A stretch of 36,289 nt of DNA, taken from assembly GCA_021161675.1 (NCBI GenBank), contig JAGHAF010000060.1, forward strand, positions 1 through 36,289, written 5' to 3'. Source of the stretch: Planctomycetota bacterium (GTDB lineage: Bacteria; Planctomycetota; Brocadiia; SM23-32). The first letter of the stretch is position 1. Each line of letters starts with the position of its first letter. Made by a program: the position numbers and the translations under genes. The notes under the pieces are model-generated. The model searched no databases and had not been told where the DNA came from. It saw only the letters and a program-made list of their open reading frames with translations. Positions 1 through 9,700 of the stretch are shown one piece after another.

Positions 1-82
1 AGATAGGTCAACAGGTGAAAACGGCCAAACGTTGCGGCTTCTACGGGATTCGTTGATAGTTCGGGAATCCACTCGCCTGCGG

Positions 83-106
83 TCACCTGCTCAACTGATC
101 ACCTGA
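83..106. repeat. three imperfect 8-bp tandem units
   Basis: Read on the minus strand, three adjacent octamers are TCAGGTGA, TCAGTTGA and GCAGGTGA. A fourth similar unit (ACAGGTGA) occurs at 11-18 on the plus strand. Short degenerate tandem units of this kind are common in intergenic DNA of large bacterial genomes. No function can be inferred. Confidence 0.45.
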
Positions 107-373
107 CCCGCCGGAGATTTGTTTTGTCACAAGCCCGGTAATAGCCAATTATAGGCATTAGAAGCTTCTATCACTTCACCCGAATGAGCACGAGAACAGG
201 GGTTCAGGGGGCAGGAATCAGGAATCACAGAGAAGCCATCGGTTCCTACCATCTACCTTCCACTTTTTGTTCATGCGCGTCTCACCGCAGCTTGTCTTAC
301 GCAGCCCTTTATCGGTGCGCGAAGTAGCAAGCACGCGCAGAACGCACAGAAAGCTAAGAGCACGTTCCTCCAT

Positions 374-426
374 GTTCTCTGCGTTTTTCCTGCCGTCCCT
401 GCGCCCTTTCCGAGCTCTGCGGTGAA
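374..426. repeat. worn interspersed short-repeat text
   Basis: The phrases gttctctgcg and ctctgcggtgaa resemble the ttttctctgcg/ctctgcgga text found at about 34213-34241. They belong to the 9-mer-like dispersed wording (variants of cgcagaggacgcagagg) seen between genes in many environmental bacterial genomes. The copy here is degenerate. Confidence 0.3.
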
Positions 427-868
427 GCTTTACTTTTATCCTTCATACTTCCCGGGCCACGGCGCCTTCATCCTTCCGTTTACAACTATACACGAGTTGC
501 CCACAAAAAGCTAATAGAAAATCGTGACAATCCTGTGGACTGTAACCTGTCGCTCGCAGGCGAAGGGGACCTTGCCGGGCTTAATCGAATAGAAGCCCGC
601 GCTCAGGAGACTCGCCGCGAGGGCCAGGCACGGCTTGTCCAACATGAGGACTTCGGCTCTGGGCAGGACCGCCCGTGCCAGCACTCCCGCGTCTGTGGAA
701 CAGCGGAACGCGCGGGTGCGGCGAGCATATCCGAGGCCGAGGCGCAACGCCTGCTGCGCCAGGAGGTCGCTTCAGAGCTGAAGACCCCTCCCCCCACTGC
801 TACGCGGCACGCGTCCTGGGGCAGATCAGCCCCTGGGTGCGCCTGGGGGCACAGAAAAGGATGGGCAT

Positions 869-1417
869 CTACCTTACCATCACCTGGCCGCCGTCGGCGA
901 CGATGGTCTGCCCCGTAATCGTCCGGGCAGCGTCCGAGCATAGGAAAACAACGATGTTGGCAATATCTTGCCCCTTTATTTCGCGTTTGAGCGCGGTCTT
1001 GCTGACGTAGAATGGGATAACTTGTTCCGGTTTTATACCGTATTTTTCCGCGGCCGCCCTTATGTACTCGGGATTCCAGATCTTTGAGCCTTCGAACACG
1101 TTGCCCGGAGCAACCGAGTTTACCCTTATGTTGCGCTCACCTAATTCGAGTGCCCATCCCCGGGCCATGTGGATCTCGCCCGCTTTCGTCGCATTATAGG
1201 GGCTGTTGTTCCTGCTCGGATAAAGCCCCGATTTGGAACTGACGTTGATCATGCTGCCGCCCATGCCCTGCTCGATCATGATCCTCGCCGCAGCCCTGGC
1301 CGTCAGGAAATACCCCGTCAGATTAACTTCCAGGGTCCGCCGCCACGCTTCGACCGGCAGCTCTACCAGCGGATACGGAGGAGCGATGCTCGCCGCGTTC
1401 ACAAGAATATCCTGACC
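869..1417 (-). pseudogene. SDR-family dehydrogenase, C-terminal two thirds only
   Basis: This is a fragment of a short-chain dehydrogenase/reductase. Visible SDR landmarks are DILVN at the 5' limit, the VNLTG stretch, NVSS with the catalytic serine, the YNATK catalytic Tyr/Lys pair, RVNSVAPG, and an intact C-terminus ending TGQTIVADGGQVMVR. The C-terminal wording resembles sorbitol-6-phosphate dehydrogenase-like sugar-alcohol SDRs, so a polyol or sugar-phosphate substrate is a guess. The N-terminal Rossmann segment with the TGxxxGIG NAD(P)-binding loop is missing. In its place the sequence switches, within about 10 bases near 1411-1422, into the frame of a CBS-domain gene. Without the cofactor loop it cannot be a working dehydrogenase. 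A GTG at 1402 could start the open frame, but no ribosome binding site supports it. Confidence 0.8.
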
Positions 1418-1647
1418 CCGGCGGGGTCTTTCCCCGGGTCAACTACTTTGTTCACCACGTCTTTGCGGGTCATAATGCCGTAGGCGTCTTCCCGGCTTCT
1501 GTTTTCGACGACCAGGCTCGAGACGCCTTTCTGCCGCATGAGCCCGATCGCCTCTGCCACGGTGGCGCTGCCGTCAATATAAGCCACTTCCTTGGTCATA
1601 ACGTCTTGCGCCTTGGCAAACCTGACGTCTCCCAATGCTTTGGCCAT
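1399..1647 (-). pseudogene. CBS-domain protein, N-terminal part only
   Basis: The gene begins at an ATG at 1647 with a good Shine-Dalgarno (GGAGG at 1656-1660, 8-nt spacing) and encodes MAKALGDVRFAKAQDVM and onward. That is the first half of a paired CBS domain, with the MTKEV strand, the GVSSLVV core and GIMTRKDVV. CBS pairs bind adenosyl ligands and act as regulatory modules. The frame stops after 82 codons, just past DPGKDPAGVR, where a second CBS repeat (EIMT...) would be expected. At that point the DNA becomes an SDR gene in another frame. The start signals are intact but the product would be half a module, so I call it a truncated gene. An assembly misjoin is possible. Confidence 0.75.
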
Positions 1648-1841
1648 GATAACGGCCTCCTTCCCCATAGAATGCCGACGTTCGAGCGCCCCAGCCAGAC
1701 CGCCCGATACACATGGATAATTGCACCGGCTTGCCGCCTCCAGGCCCTTGTCAGGATTAATCGGAAGCGAGCCGCGTCAGTGTGGCGCCAATTATAGCGT
1801 ATCTTGCCGGGAAAGCGATAATTCTTCCCGCGCTGCCGAGG

Positions 1842-1991
1842 GCCGGCGGAATTGGCTTTGCCTCCCGGACCTACCTTTACATCACCGATGCGCCGAAAGG
1901 GCACGTCAGCAAGGTTTGGTTCGACAACATCGTGGTGGCCGACCGCTACATCGGGCCGATTCAGCCGCCGAAGGAGGAGCGCCTGCAATAA
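1842..1991 (+). pseudogene. C-terminal tail of a larger exported-type protein
   Basis: An open frame ends with TYLYITDAPKG, then KVWFDNIVVADRYIGPI, and stops at 1991. This phrase is familiar as the last strands of a concanavalin/polysaccharide-lyase-like beta-sandwich found at the C-terminus of secreted proteins in planctomycete-type genomes; that assignment is from memory. Only about 50 residues remain. Upstream the frame has no start signal and loses similarity around 1842. It is therefore a gene tail orphaned by deletion, lying back to back with the truncated CBS gene. A GC-rich inverted repeat (CGGCGGG at 2004-2010, CCCGCCG at 2029-2035) follows it and may have been its terminator stem, though no T-run is present. 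Confidence 0.5.
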
Positions 1992-2060
1992 CGCGAGTCT
2001 GTGCGGCGGGACGGCTAGGGCAACTCGCCCCGCCGAGGCAATCATGAGCGACAAGCGCGG

Positions 2061-2078
2061 GTATTGACATGTCAATAC
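2061..2078. promoter_or_regulatory. perfect 18-bp palindrome, candidate operator
   Basis: GTATTGACATGTCAATAC is an exact 18-bp palindrome lying about 80 bp upstream of the -35 box for the MoxR operon. Its core TTGACATGTCAA is typical of a site for a dimeric regulator. A second inverted pair (CGTGTG at 2113-2118, CACACG at 2125-2130) lies between it and the promoter. No regulator gene is adjacent, so the binding protein is unknown. Confidence 0.4.
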
Positions 2079-2156
2079 TCATGGCGTGGGCATCCGTAAA
2101 TATGCCCCGCGCCGTGTGCGTAAACACACGATATTCCTGCTGTCAATCCCGTCCGC

Positions 2157-2185
2157 TTGACCACTCTTTCGGGCGTTGCTACAGT
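2157..2185 (+). promoter_or_regulatory. sigma70-type promoter for the MoxR/VWA operon
   Basis: TTGACC (2157-2162) and TACAGT (2180-2185) are separated by exactly 17 bases. The predicted transcript start near 2192 leaves a leader of about 30 nt before the ATG at 2222. The leader contains GGGAGA about 8 bases upstream of the start. The boxes match 5/6 and 4/6 of the consensus. Confidence 0.5.
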
Positions 2186-2221
2186 ATGGCTCGCCAGGGC
2201 AATTGATGGGAGATTCGCTGT

Positions 2222-3271
2222 ATGAGCCATGAGCGAAGTGCAGAGTCCGTCGCTGCAGCGGTCAGCGAAGAGAAGGACATCCAGCGCGTAAAGGCGCTCA
2301 GCCGGGTTTACGACGTCATGACGGAGCGTCTGGCCCGCGTCATCGTCGGCCAGCAGCAAGTGATCGAAGAGATGCTGATCACTATGTTCTGCCGCGGCCA
2401 TGCGCTGCTGGTGGGCGTGCCGGGATTGGCAAAGACACTGCTGGTGAGCACCCTGTCCCGGCTGCTGGACCTGAGTTTCAAACGCATCCAGTTCACGCCT
2501 GACCTGATGCCCTCAGACATCACCGGCACCGACGTGCTGGAGGAGGACCGCACCACCGGGAAACGTATCTTCCGCTTCGTGAGGGGCCCGGTGTTCGCCA
2601 ACATGATTCTGGCCGACGAGATAAACCGCACGCCCCCGAAAACCCAGGCCGCCCTGCTCCAGGCCATGCAGGAACGAGAGGTCACGGTGGGCGAGCAAAC
2701 GCACGGCCTGCCCATCCCATTCGCCGTGCTGGCCACACAGAATCCCATCGAGCAGGAGGGCACCTATCCCCTGCCCGAGGCGCAGCTCGATCGCTTCATG
2801 CTGAAGATAATGGTGGACTACCCCGAAGAGGACGAAGAGATGGAGATCATGAAGCAGGTCACCGGCGCCTACGAGGCGGAGCTGAAGCCCGTTCTGAACG
2901 CACAACAGATACTGAAACTCCAGGACGTGGTGCGCCGGGTCCCGGTGGCGCAGCACGTCTTCGAGTATGCCAGGTCCCTTGTGCGGGCCACGCGGCCCGG
3001 CGCCCCCGAGGCCCCGGACTTCATAAACGAGCTGGTCGAATGGGGCGCCGGCCCCAGGGCGAGCATATTCCTGATACTGACCGCCAAGGCGAGGGCCGTG
3101 CTGCACGGCAGATACCACGCCACCACCGAGGACGTGCGCGCGCTGGCCCGGCCGGTGCTGCGCCATCGGGTGATAACCACGTTTAATGCCGAGGCGGCGG
3201 GACTGCGCCCCGACGATGTGATTGGGCGCCTCCTGGAGGCCCTGCCCGCCGAGAGGCAAGGACTCGCCTGA
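2222..3271 (+). CDS. MoxR-family AAA+ ATPase
   Basis: A 349-residue cytoplasmic AAA+ ATPase of the MoxR family. These act as chaperones that remodel or insert metal/cofactor into VWA-domain partners. Walker A is GVPGLAKT (residues 65-72) and Walker B is MILADEINR with the catalytic D132-E133. The family phrase [22 protein letters not shown] follows, with sensor residues and a C-terminal lid domain. Length matches typical MoxR proteins (about 320-350). The start at 2222 is supported by an upstream GGGAGA and promoter. It leads an operon whose next gene is DUF58, the standard MoxR-DUF58-VWA order. The gap to DUF58 is 48 nt. The family assignment is very secure; the client protein is presumably one of the VWA proteins downstream. 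Confidence 0.96.
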   Translation: MSHERSAESVAAAVSEEKDIQRVKALSRVYDVMTERLARVIVGQQQVIEEMLITMFCRGHALLVGVPGLAKTLLVSTLSRLLDLSFKRIQFTPDLMPSDITGTDVLEEDRTTGKRIFRFVRGPVFANMILADEINRTPPKTQAALLQAMQEREVTVGEQTHGLPIPFAVLATQNPIEQEGTYPLPEAQLDRFMLKIMVDYPEEDEEMEIMKQVTGAYEAELKPVLNAQQILKLQDVVRRVPVAQHVFEYARSLVRATRPGAPEAPDFINELVEWGAGPRASIFLILTAKARAVLHGRYHATTEDVRALARPVLRHRVITTFNAEAAGLRPDDVIGRLLEALPAERQGLA

Positions 3272-3319
3272 GACCAGGAAGTCGCCGGGCCACACACACT
3301 TCTTCACAAGCCGAATACC

Positions 3320-4258
3320 ATGGTCGAGGAGACCCAACCGGAATGCACTCGCCTGCTCGACCCCGACGCGCTTGCGAAGGTCCACCGTCTGGAACTGATT
3401 GCCCGGGGCGCGGTTGAGGGCTTCATATCGGGCCGGCACAAGAGCTGCTACAAGGGGGCCTCGGTGGAGTTCGCCGAGCACCGACAGTACGTCGCCGGGG
3501 ATGACATCAAGCTGCTGGACTGGCGGGTCTACGCCAGGACGGATCGCTACTACATCAAGGAATTCCTCGAGGAGACCAACCTGCGGGCGACCGTCCTGCT
3601 GGACGCCTCCGGCTCTATGGGCTACCGCGGCGACCATGCCGCCCGCTACGACGGCAAACGCCTCAGCAAGCTGGAGTACGGGAAGTATCTGGCAGCCACA
3701 CTGATGCACCTGATGGTGTACCAGCAGGACGCGGTTGGCCTGGTGACTTTCGATAACAAGATGCGCCGCTACATCCCCGCCCGAAGCGTGGTGACGCATT
3801 TGCGCACGATGCTGGAGGAGCTGATGAACACCTCCCCCGGCGATGAGACGGACCTGGCGCCGATATTCCACGACATAGCGGAGAGAATCCACCGCAGGGG
3901 ATTGGTCATAATCATCTCCGACCTGTTCGACGAGCCGGAGGAAATCCTCAACTGCTTCCACCACTTCCGCTACCGCAAACACGAGCTGATCATCTTCCAC
4001 GTGATGGCCCAGGAGGAACTCACATTCCCCTTCACGGGCCAGTCGAAATTCGAAGACCTCGAAATTGCGGACAGGACGCTGCAATTGGACGCGGGCGCCG
4101 TGCGCGCAGAATACCTGGACCGCGTCCGCGCATTCGTCCGGCAGATAGAGGTCGGATGCGGCACGATGCGCGTGGACTACGTTCCCGTCTGCACCGCAAA
4201 CAGTTTTGACGTCGCTCTCTCGGATTACCTCGCCCGCCGGAGGCGGCGAGCAAAATGA
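3320..4258 (+). CDS. DUF58 domain-containing protein
   Basis: A 312-residue DUF58 protein, the usual partner of MoxR ATPases. The signature region spans residues 51-86, with FAEHRQYVAGDDIK, LDWRVYARTDRYYIKEF and EETN. It is followed by a VWA-like fold whose MIDAS-type DASGSM lies at residues 95-100. No transmembrane segment is evident, so it is probably cytoplasmic, unlike longer DUF58 proteins that carry N-terminal membrane helices. The start at 3320 has only a weak ribosome binding site. The stop overlaps the next start by four bases (ATGA at 4255-4258), implying coupled translation with the BatA-like gene. Its biochemical role is not established; in Bat-type operons it is thought to work in a MoxR-dependent envelope complex. 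Confidence 0.93.
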   Translation: MVEETQPECTRLLDPDALAKVHRLELIARGAVEGFISGRHKSCYKGASVEFAEHRQYVAGDDIKLLDWRVYARTDRYYIKEFLEETNLRATVLLDASGSMGYRGDHAARYDGKRLSKLEYGKYLAATLMHLMVYQQDAVGLVTFDNKMRRYIPARSVVTHLRTMLEELMNTSPGDETDLAPIFHDIAERIHRRGLVIIISDLFDEPEEILNCFHHFRYRKHELIIFHVMAQEELTFPFTGQSKFEDLEIADRTLQLDAGAVRAEYLDRVRAFVRQIEVGCGTMRVDYVPVCTANSFDVALSDYLARRRRRAK

Positions 4259-6738
4259 TCTTCCTCAATCCCACGGTTTTGCTGGCGCTCAGCGCCGTCT
4301 CCATCCCCATCATCATCCACTTCCTGCACCGGCGCAACGCCGAGACGTTCCAATGGGGGGCCATGCGGTTCTTGCAGGCGTCCCTGGCCGCGCGCAACCG
4401 CCGCATCATGCTCGAGGAGATGCTGCTGATGGCGCTGCGCTGCATGGCCGTGGCCCTTGTGGCGATGGCCGCGGCGCGTCCTTTCCTGCCCGCCGATTCC
4501 GCGATGCCCTGGGTGGCTGTGCTGCCGGTTGCGCTGGGCGGCGCAGCATCTGCGGGCGCAGGGATGGTCACGTGGGACAGGAGGCCGATCATCGCCTGGG
4601 CGCTGTTCGCCCTGGCCGCCCTGCTGCTCTCCGCCGCGCTTTACACGGCCCTGGCGGAGTATACCTCCCAGGAAGGCCGATGGGCCGGCAATGCCCAGGC
4701 CCGCGACGTGGCGCTGATCATTGACGGCTCCCTCTCGATGTCCATGACGCTCCAGGGGAAGACGAACTTCGAACGCGCCCTGGAAGATGCCGAGAAGCTG
4801 ATCGAGCAGTGCCCGCCGGGCGACGCTATCTGCCTCATTGAAGCCGGTCCCATGCCCCTCTCGCCTACGGCAGGGCCGATCACCGATCGTGCCGAACTGC
4901 GCAGAGCTCTTCAGTCGCTCAGACCTACGGGCGGCGCGATGGACCTGCCCAGGGCGCTTAGCCTGGCCGCGTCCGCCCTCACGGAGGGTCAGAATCCGAG
5001 CAAGGAGATTTACCTTCTGACCGATGGACAGCGCGTGGGCTGGGCGCTCGACAACGAGGCGAAGTGGAAGTTCCTGGCCTCCACCCTGGGGCAGATGTCC
5101 CGGATGCCCCGCCTGGTGGTGCGCACCCTCCCCCTGGCGGCCGACAGCGATAACTGCGCCGTTTGCGGCATATCCTCCGACCGGCAGGTAGTCGGCGCCG
5201 ACCGGCCGCTAAAGCTCAGCGTCGAGGTGGCCAACGCCGGCGCCTCCAGCGTCAAGAGCCTGATGGTCTACATGTCCGTGGACGGCCGGAAAATCGGTTC
5301 TCGCCAGGTGTCCGGGCTGCGGCCCGGCGCCCGGGAGAGCGTGGACTTCCGGCATTTGTTCGGCTCTGCCGGCCCTCACGTCGTTACCGCCAAGCTGGCC
5401 GGCGAAGACGACCTTACCGCCGACAACACCGCCTGCCACGTGGTGAACGTGCTGCGGCGGCTGCCCGTCCTCATCGTGGAAGGCGATCCTTCCGAGCGCC
5501 CGCTGAGCGGCGCCGCCTCGTTCATTGTGGTCGCCCTCTCGCCGCTTGCTCAGCAGGAGCGTGAAGGCAAAGCCGCCGCCCTGCTGCATCCCACCGTGAT
5601 GCCGCTGCGTGACATAGGCTCTCTGGACGATTTGAGTCCCTATCGCGTCGTGGCGCTGGCCGACGTTTCGAGACTGCCGCCGAAGGCGGCGGCGCTGCTG
5701 GCCCGCTTCATAAAGGAGGGCGGCGGCCTGCTCATAACCCCCGGGGAGAGGTGCTTTCCGGAATTCTATAACTCGTGGGCCATCGGCCAGGGGCAGCGCA
5801 TCCCGCCCGCAAAGCTTACGCAGCGCGTCCGCGTCAAGGAGGATGAGACGCTCCAGCCGGACCTGAAGAGCTTCTCACACCCGGCGCTGACGCTCCTGGC
5901 GGATGCGGACCGCTCCGACGCCGGCGCCGCGCTGGTGCGCGCCTACTGGCGCATGGAGCTTGAACCTGACAGGGTCGGAGTCAGCCTTTGCGCCCGACTG
6001 ACCAACGGCGCCCCCATGCTGGCCGAGCGCAAGCTCGGGGAAGGCCACGTCCTGATGACTGCGTTCTCGCTGGGGCGCCGGGATACTACCTTCCCCACTC
6101 TCAAGGCATTTGTCCCGCTTGTGCACGAGCTAACCTACTACCTGGCCGCGCCCGCTCTGCCGCAGTTGAACGTGAAGCCGGGCTCTCAGGTCGCCGTGCG
6201 GGTCGGCGACGAGTTCCCCGGCGCCGCGCAGATAAGCGATGGCAAGGTGGAGGTGACCACTCCCTGGGGCGCAGTCCGGCAGGGCGCCATACGTCCCGTC
6301 GCCGGCCAATGGCAACTGACCTTCGCGGCTACCCGAGAGCCTGGGCTCTACCGCTTCGAGCTGCCCTCGGCTGAGCGGGAGGCGCCGGAGGAGACGGCCG
6401 GATTCCCGTTCGTCGTCGAGCGCCGGCCCGAGGAGAGTTTTCTGGACCCCCTGACGCAAAAGGACATGGAGATGCCCCGGCGATACCTGAACGTGGTCCG
6501 CGTGCAAAGCACGGACAGCCTGCTTGACCTCGTAAGAGGCGAGGCGCCTGGCAGCGAGATATGGCAGCGCCTGGTCGCCCTGGCATTGCTGGCGGCGCTG
6601 CTGGAGGTGGCCCTGGCCCGATGGATAACCCTCACCCGGCGGACGCACACCGCACAGCAGGTCGAGTTCGGCGAGAATGTGGCCGATGCGGAGGCCGTCC
6701 GCGCGCACTTCGAGGCCGAGGAGGAAGCGCTCCTGTGA
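4255..6738 (+). CDS. BatA-like membrane protein with VWA domain
   Basis: An 827-residue inner-membrane protein. The N-terminus is a BatA/two-anchor domain: FLNPTVLLALSAVSIPIIIHFL is a membrane helix, followed by an RRN linker and a second helix near residues 55-75. Another hydrophobic pair lies at about 85-130. A VWA domain begins at about residue 150 with DVALIIDGSLSMSM (the MIDAS). A CARDB-like beta domain lies around 310-400, then a glutamine-amidotransferase-like alpha/beta region (about 405-640), and a final membrane helix near 760-785 before a short acidic tail. The ATG overlaps the DUF58 stop, and its own TGA overlaps the next GTG. This architecture recurs in planctomycete MoxR clusters, where the protein is usually left unnamed. 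The role is inferred to be envelope assembly or protein handling. Confidence 0.88.
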   Translation: MIFLNPTVLLALSAVSIPIIIHFLHRRNAETFQWGAMRFLQASLAARNRRIMLEEMLLMALRCMAVALVAMAAARPFLPADSAMPWVAVLPVALGGAASAGAGMVTWDRRPIIAWALFALAALLLSAALYTALAEYTSQEGRWAGNAQARDVALIIDGSLSMSMTLQGKTNFERALEDAEKLIEQCPPGDAICLIEAGPMPLSPTAGPITDRAELRRALQSLRPTGGAMDLPRALSLAASALTEGQNPSKEIYLLTDGQRVGWALDNEAKWKFLASTLGQMSRMPRLVVRTLPLAADSDNCAVCGISSDRQVVGADRPLKLSVEVANAGASSVKSLMVYMSVDGRKIGSRQVSGLRPGARESVDFRHLFGSAGPHVVTAKLAGEDDLTADNTACHVVNVLRRLPVLIVEGDPSERPLSGAASFIVVALSPLAQQEREGKAAALLHPTVMPLRDIGSLDDLSPYRVVALADVSRLPPKAAALLARFIKEGGGLLITPGERCFPEFYNSWAIGQGQRIPPAKLTQRVRVKEDETLQPDLKSFSHPALTLLADADRSDAGAALVRAYWRMELEPDRVGVSLCARLTNGAPMLAERKLGEGHVLMTAFSLGRRDTTFPTLKAFVPLVHELTYYLAAPALPQLNVKPGSQVAVRVGDEFPGAAQISDGKVEVTTPWGAVRQGAIRPVAGQWQLTFAATREPGLYRFELPSAEREAPEETAGFPFVVERRPEESFLDPLTQKDMEMPRRYLNVVRVQSTDSLLDLVRGEAPGSEIWQRLVALALLAALLEVALARWITLTRRTHTAQQVEFGENVADAEAVRAHFEAEEEALL

Positions 6739-9700
6739 TACTGGCGGCCGCGCGACAGTTTATCCTTCCCCAGGCGGTCCCGGCGCCCGTGGTATTCCTG
6801 CTGGCGCTGCTGGGCGCGGCGGCCTGGCACGCCGCCTACCGGCTCTCCATGTCCCCGTCTCAGAGCCCGCCGGCGCGTGTCATCCTGGCGCTCGCTCGCG
6901 TTACAGTCGGAACGGTGGCCCTTCTGCTCGCGACTGAAGCGGCCGGCCGCATAGTGGCGCTTGCCACCGCCCTGCCGCTGTGGCCGCTCTGCCTGGCCGG
7001 CGCGGCGGCGGTGGAGATAGTGGTCGGACTATATGCGGCGGAGCGCAAAAGGATCTCCCCCCGCGTGGGCCTGGTCCTTCTGGCCCTGCGGATCACTCTC
7101 GTCCTGCTGCTGCTGGCCATGCTGACCAGCCCGGTTTTCGTGCTGGAGTCCAGCGAGCAGGTCAGGCGGACCGTCGCGCTGCTTATTGACCGTTCCGCCT
7201 CGATGCAGACGCCGGACACACAACTCGAGCCGTGGGAGAAGGTGCGCCTGGCCGACGCAATAGACACGTGCCCCAGCGAGCGGCCCGCCCGTCTGGAGAA
7301 CATGGTCCCGGAATTCAAATCCCTGCGGCAGCGACTCACGGTGCAGGCGGAGTGGCTCAGCATGTTGGCCGGGCTGCAGCCGGAGACGCTGCGCAAGCAC
7401 ATGAAAGAACGCAAGGGCGAACTGAACGAGACCCTGAGCACTGTCCTCAAGGAAACAAGAGCCCACCGCGACGCCCTCTCGGAGGCCATCCAGGCGACGT
7501 CATACCTGGGGAAAGACATCGCCGATGGCCTTGGTGAAATTCGATCCCGCCTCTCCGAACTGGTGCAGTCCCCGCTTCAGGATGCCCTGGATCGCAGCCG
7601 GGCCGACGTGGAGGAGCCGGCTGAGCGGCACGGCGCCCTGCTGCGATCCGTGCTGGATGCAGGGGACGCCCTGGACTCGCTCTCGGGCGACCTCTCGGCC
7701 CTGGCTCGCCAGGTTGACACCGCCTTCTATGGTAGTCTTTCCGATCAGAGCAAGCAGATCGTGGACGGCGTGAGTGAGCAGACGCGCTTCGCGCTCGTTC
7801 AGACGCTTCTCAAAGATGCACAGACAGTCAAGAAGAGTGGAGGTCGGGAAAGTTTTGTGAACACCCTCGCGGGCACTTACGCGCTCAAAACGTACGTCTT
7901 TGGCGCGAGCCCGGTCGAACTCAGCGTCCACAGGCCCGGGGATGGGCCTAAGGCCGGAGAGGAGCTGGCGCAGATGCTGGCCGACGCCGGCCCGGCCGTC
8001 CGCAAAGGCACCGACCTGGCCGCCGCCATAGCCCGGGCAACGCGGGGAACCAATCCGGAGGACCTCGCCGGCATCGTGCTGATGAGCGACGGCTGCCACA
8101 ACGCACCCGCCTCGGTTGACGCGGCGGCGCGCCGCGCCGGCGCCGCCGGCATACCCATCTGCTCCATTGTCCTCGGAGGGCAGCGTCCCCCTCGGGACGC
8201 GGCGGTCGTCTCCGTCAGCGCCCCGGACGTGATCTATTCCGGGGACACGCTGTACGTGGGGGCCGGCCTAAAGATAGACGGCATGGCGGGGCGAAAACTT
8301 ACCGTCACCCTCCGCGAAGATGATCGTGAAGAGCCCCTTGCCTCCGCCGAGATAGAGGTAGCCACGGATCGTGAGCGGCGCAAGGTGGAGCTGTCCTGCA
8401 CCCCTTCCGAAATCGCGCTGCACCACTACCGGGTCGCACTGGACACCTTCGAGCAGGACGTGCTGCCCGAGAACAACGAGTTCCCTTTCGTCACCAGGGT
8501 CAGCGATGAGAAAACGCACCTGCTGATCATAGAGGGCGCGCCGAGATGGGAGTTTCGCTACCTGAAGAACCTGTTCGCTGACCGCGACCCCTCCGTGAGC
8601 CTCCAATATGTGCTGTTCGGCCGGGAGCGAATCGCCGACGCGCCGAATCCGCCCGCCGCGCCGGCCTCGGTCTCACGCGATGAGGCCCAGGCCACCTCCC
8701 TGCCGCAGGAAGAGGCGGAATGGATGAAGTTCGACGTTATTGTGCTCGGGGACGTCTCACTGGATGACCTGCAGCATGGGGAGATGGATATACTGGAGCG
8801 TTTTGTCACGGACCGAGGCGGCGTGTTGATCGTGGTGGCCGGGCCCCGTCACATGCCGCATGATTTCGCCGGAACAGCTCTGGAGAACATCTTGCCCGTC
8901 CGATTCCAGGCAGGCCGCCCCCCGCCGCCCGAATCCCCCGAAGGGGGCTACCGCATCGCCCTCACGCCCGAGGGCCGGCAGAGCATGATCATGCGTCAGG
9001 ACGTGGACCCCGACAGGAACCAGGAAATATGGGGCTCATTCCCCAAGTTCTACTGGAGAGACGGCGGGGTGAGCGCCAAACCAGGGGCCAGCGTCCTGGC
9101 CTACGCCGTCTCAGCTGACGGCGCCGCGCAAAGCGAGAAGGAGAGCGAGAGCGCGCAGCGCCGGGCGCCCCTGGCGCTGATCCAGCAGGTGGGGCTGGGG
9201 CGCGTTGTGATGCTGGCCTTCGACCGCACCTGGCGGCTGCGCTACAGGGCGGGGGACGTGTATCATCACAAGTTCTGGGGACAGATCATGCGCTGGGCCA
9301 CGGCGGGCAAGCTGCCCTCCGGGACTGACCTGGTGAAGCTGGGTTCCGATAAGGCCCGCTACGCGCCCGGCGAGCCGATCCGGATCCGCGCCAAGATACG
9401 CAACTCTGACCTCTCCCCCGTTGCGAACGCCCAGGTGGCCGTCAACATATACCAGGGCGAGAAGCTGGCGCTTCGCAAGAACCTGGACTACCTCTCCGGG
9501 ATTCCGGGCCTGTACGGCGCCACCATAAAGGAATTGCTCTCCGGCGCGTATCGCGCCCAGCTCGACTGCCCAAGCGCGGAGCAAATCCTCGCCTCTGAGG
9601 GGGTCGAGAGCGTGGAGACCGAGTTCGCGGTGGACCCCTCCCGCTCCCCGGAGACGCTGGAAGTAGCCGCGAACCGTGAGCTGCTCCAGCGCGTGGCCGA

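Larger units (their letters stand above)
1..868. other. gene-free left edge
   Basis: No convincing gene is visible in these 868 bases. Reading frames on both strands are short, lack ribosome binding sites and resemble no family I recognise. The stretch contains three 8-bp repeat units near base 83 and wording such as ttctctgcg and ctctgcggtgaa near 374-426, which recurs in the gap before the last gene of the window. A minus-strand frame around 511-747 has a Walker-B-like phrase (EVLMLDKP) that could be a worn ABC-ATPase remnant, but this is too weak to call. The next features are truncated genes, so this is probably decayed or rearranged DNA. Confidence 0.6.

Noticed and set aside
511..747. 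Minus-strand frame with Walker-B-like EVLMLDKP, possible ABC-ATPase remnant
   Set aside because: The acidic residue after Walker B is lysine, no signature or Walker A is present, and surrounding residues do not align. Too weak to annotate.
2513..4084. 523-codon antisense frame opposite MoxR and DUF58
   Set aside because: Shadow frame; both plus-strand proteins carry unmistakable family motifs.
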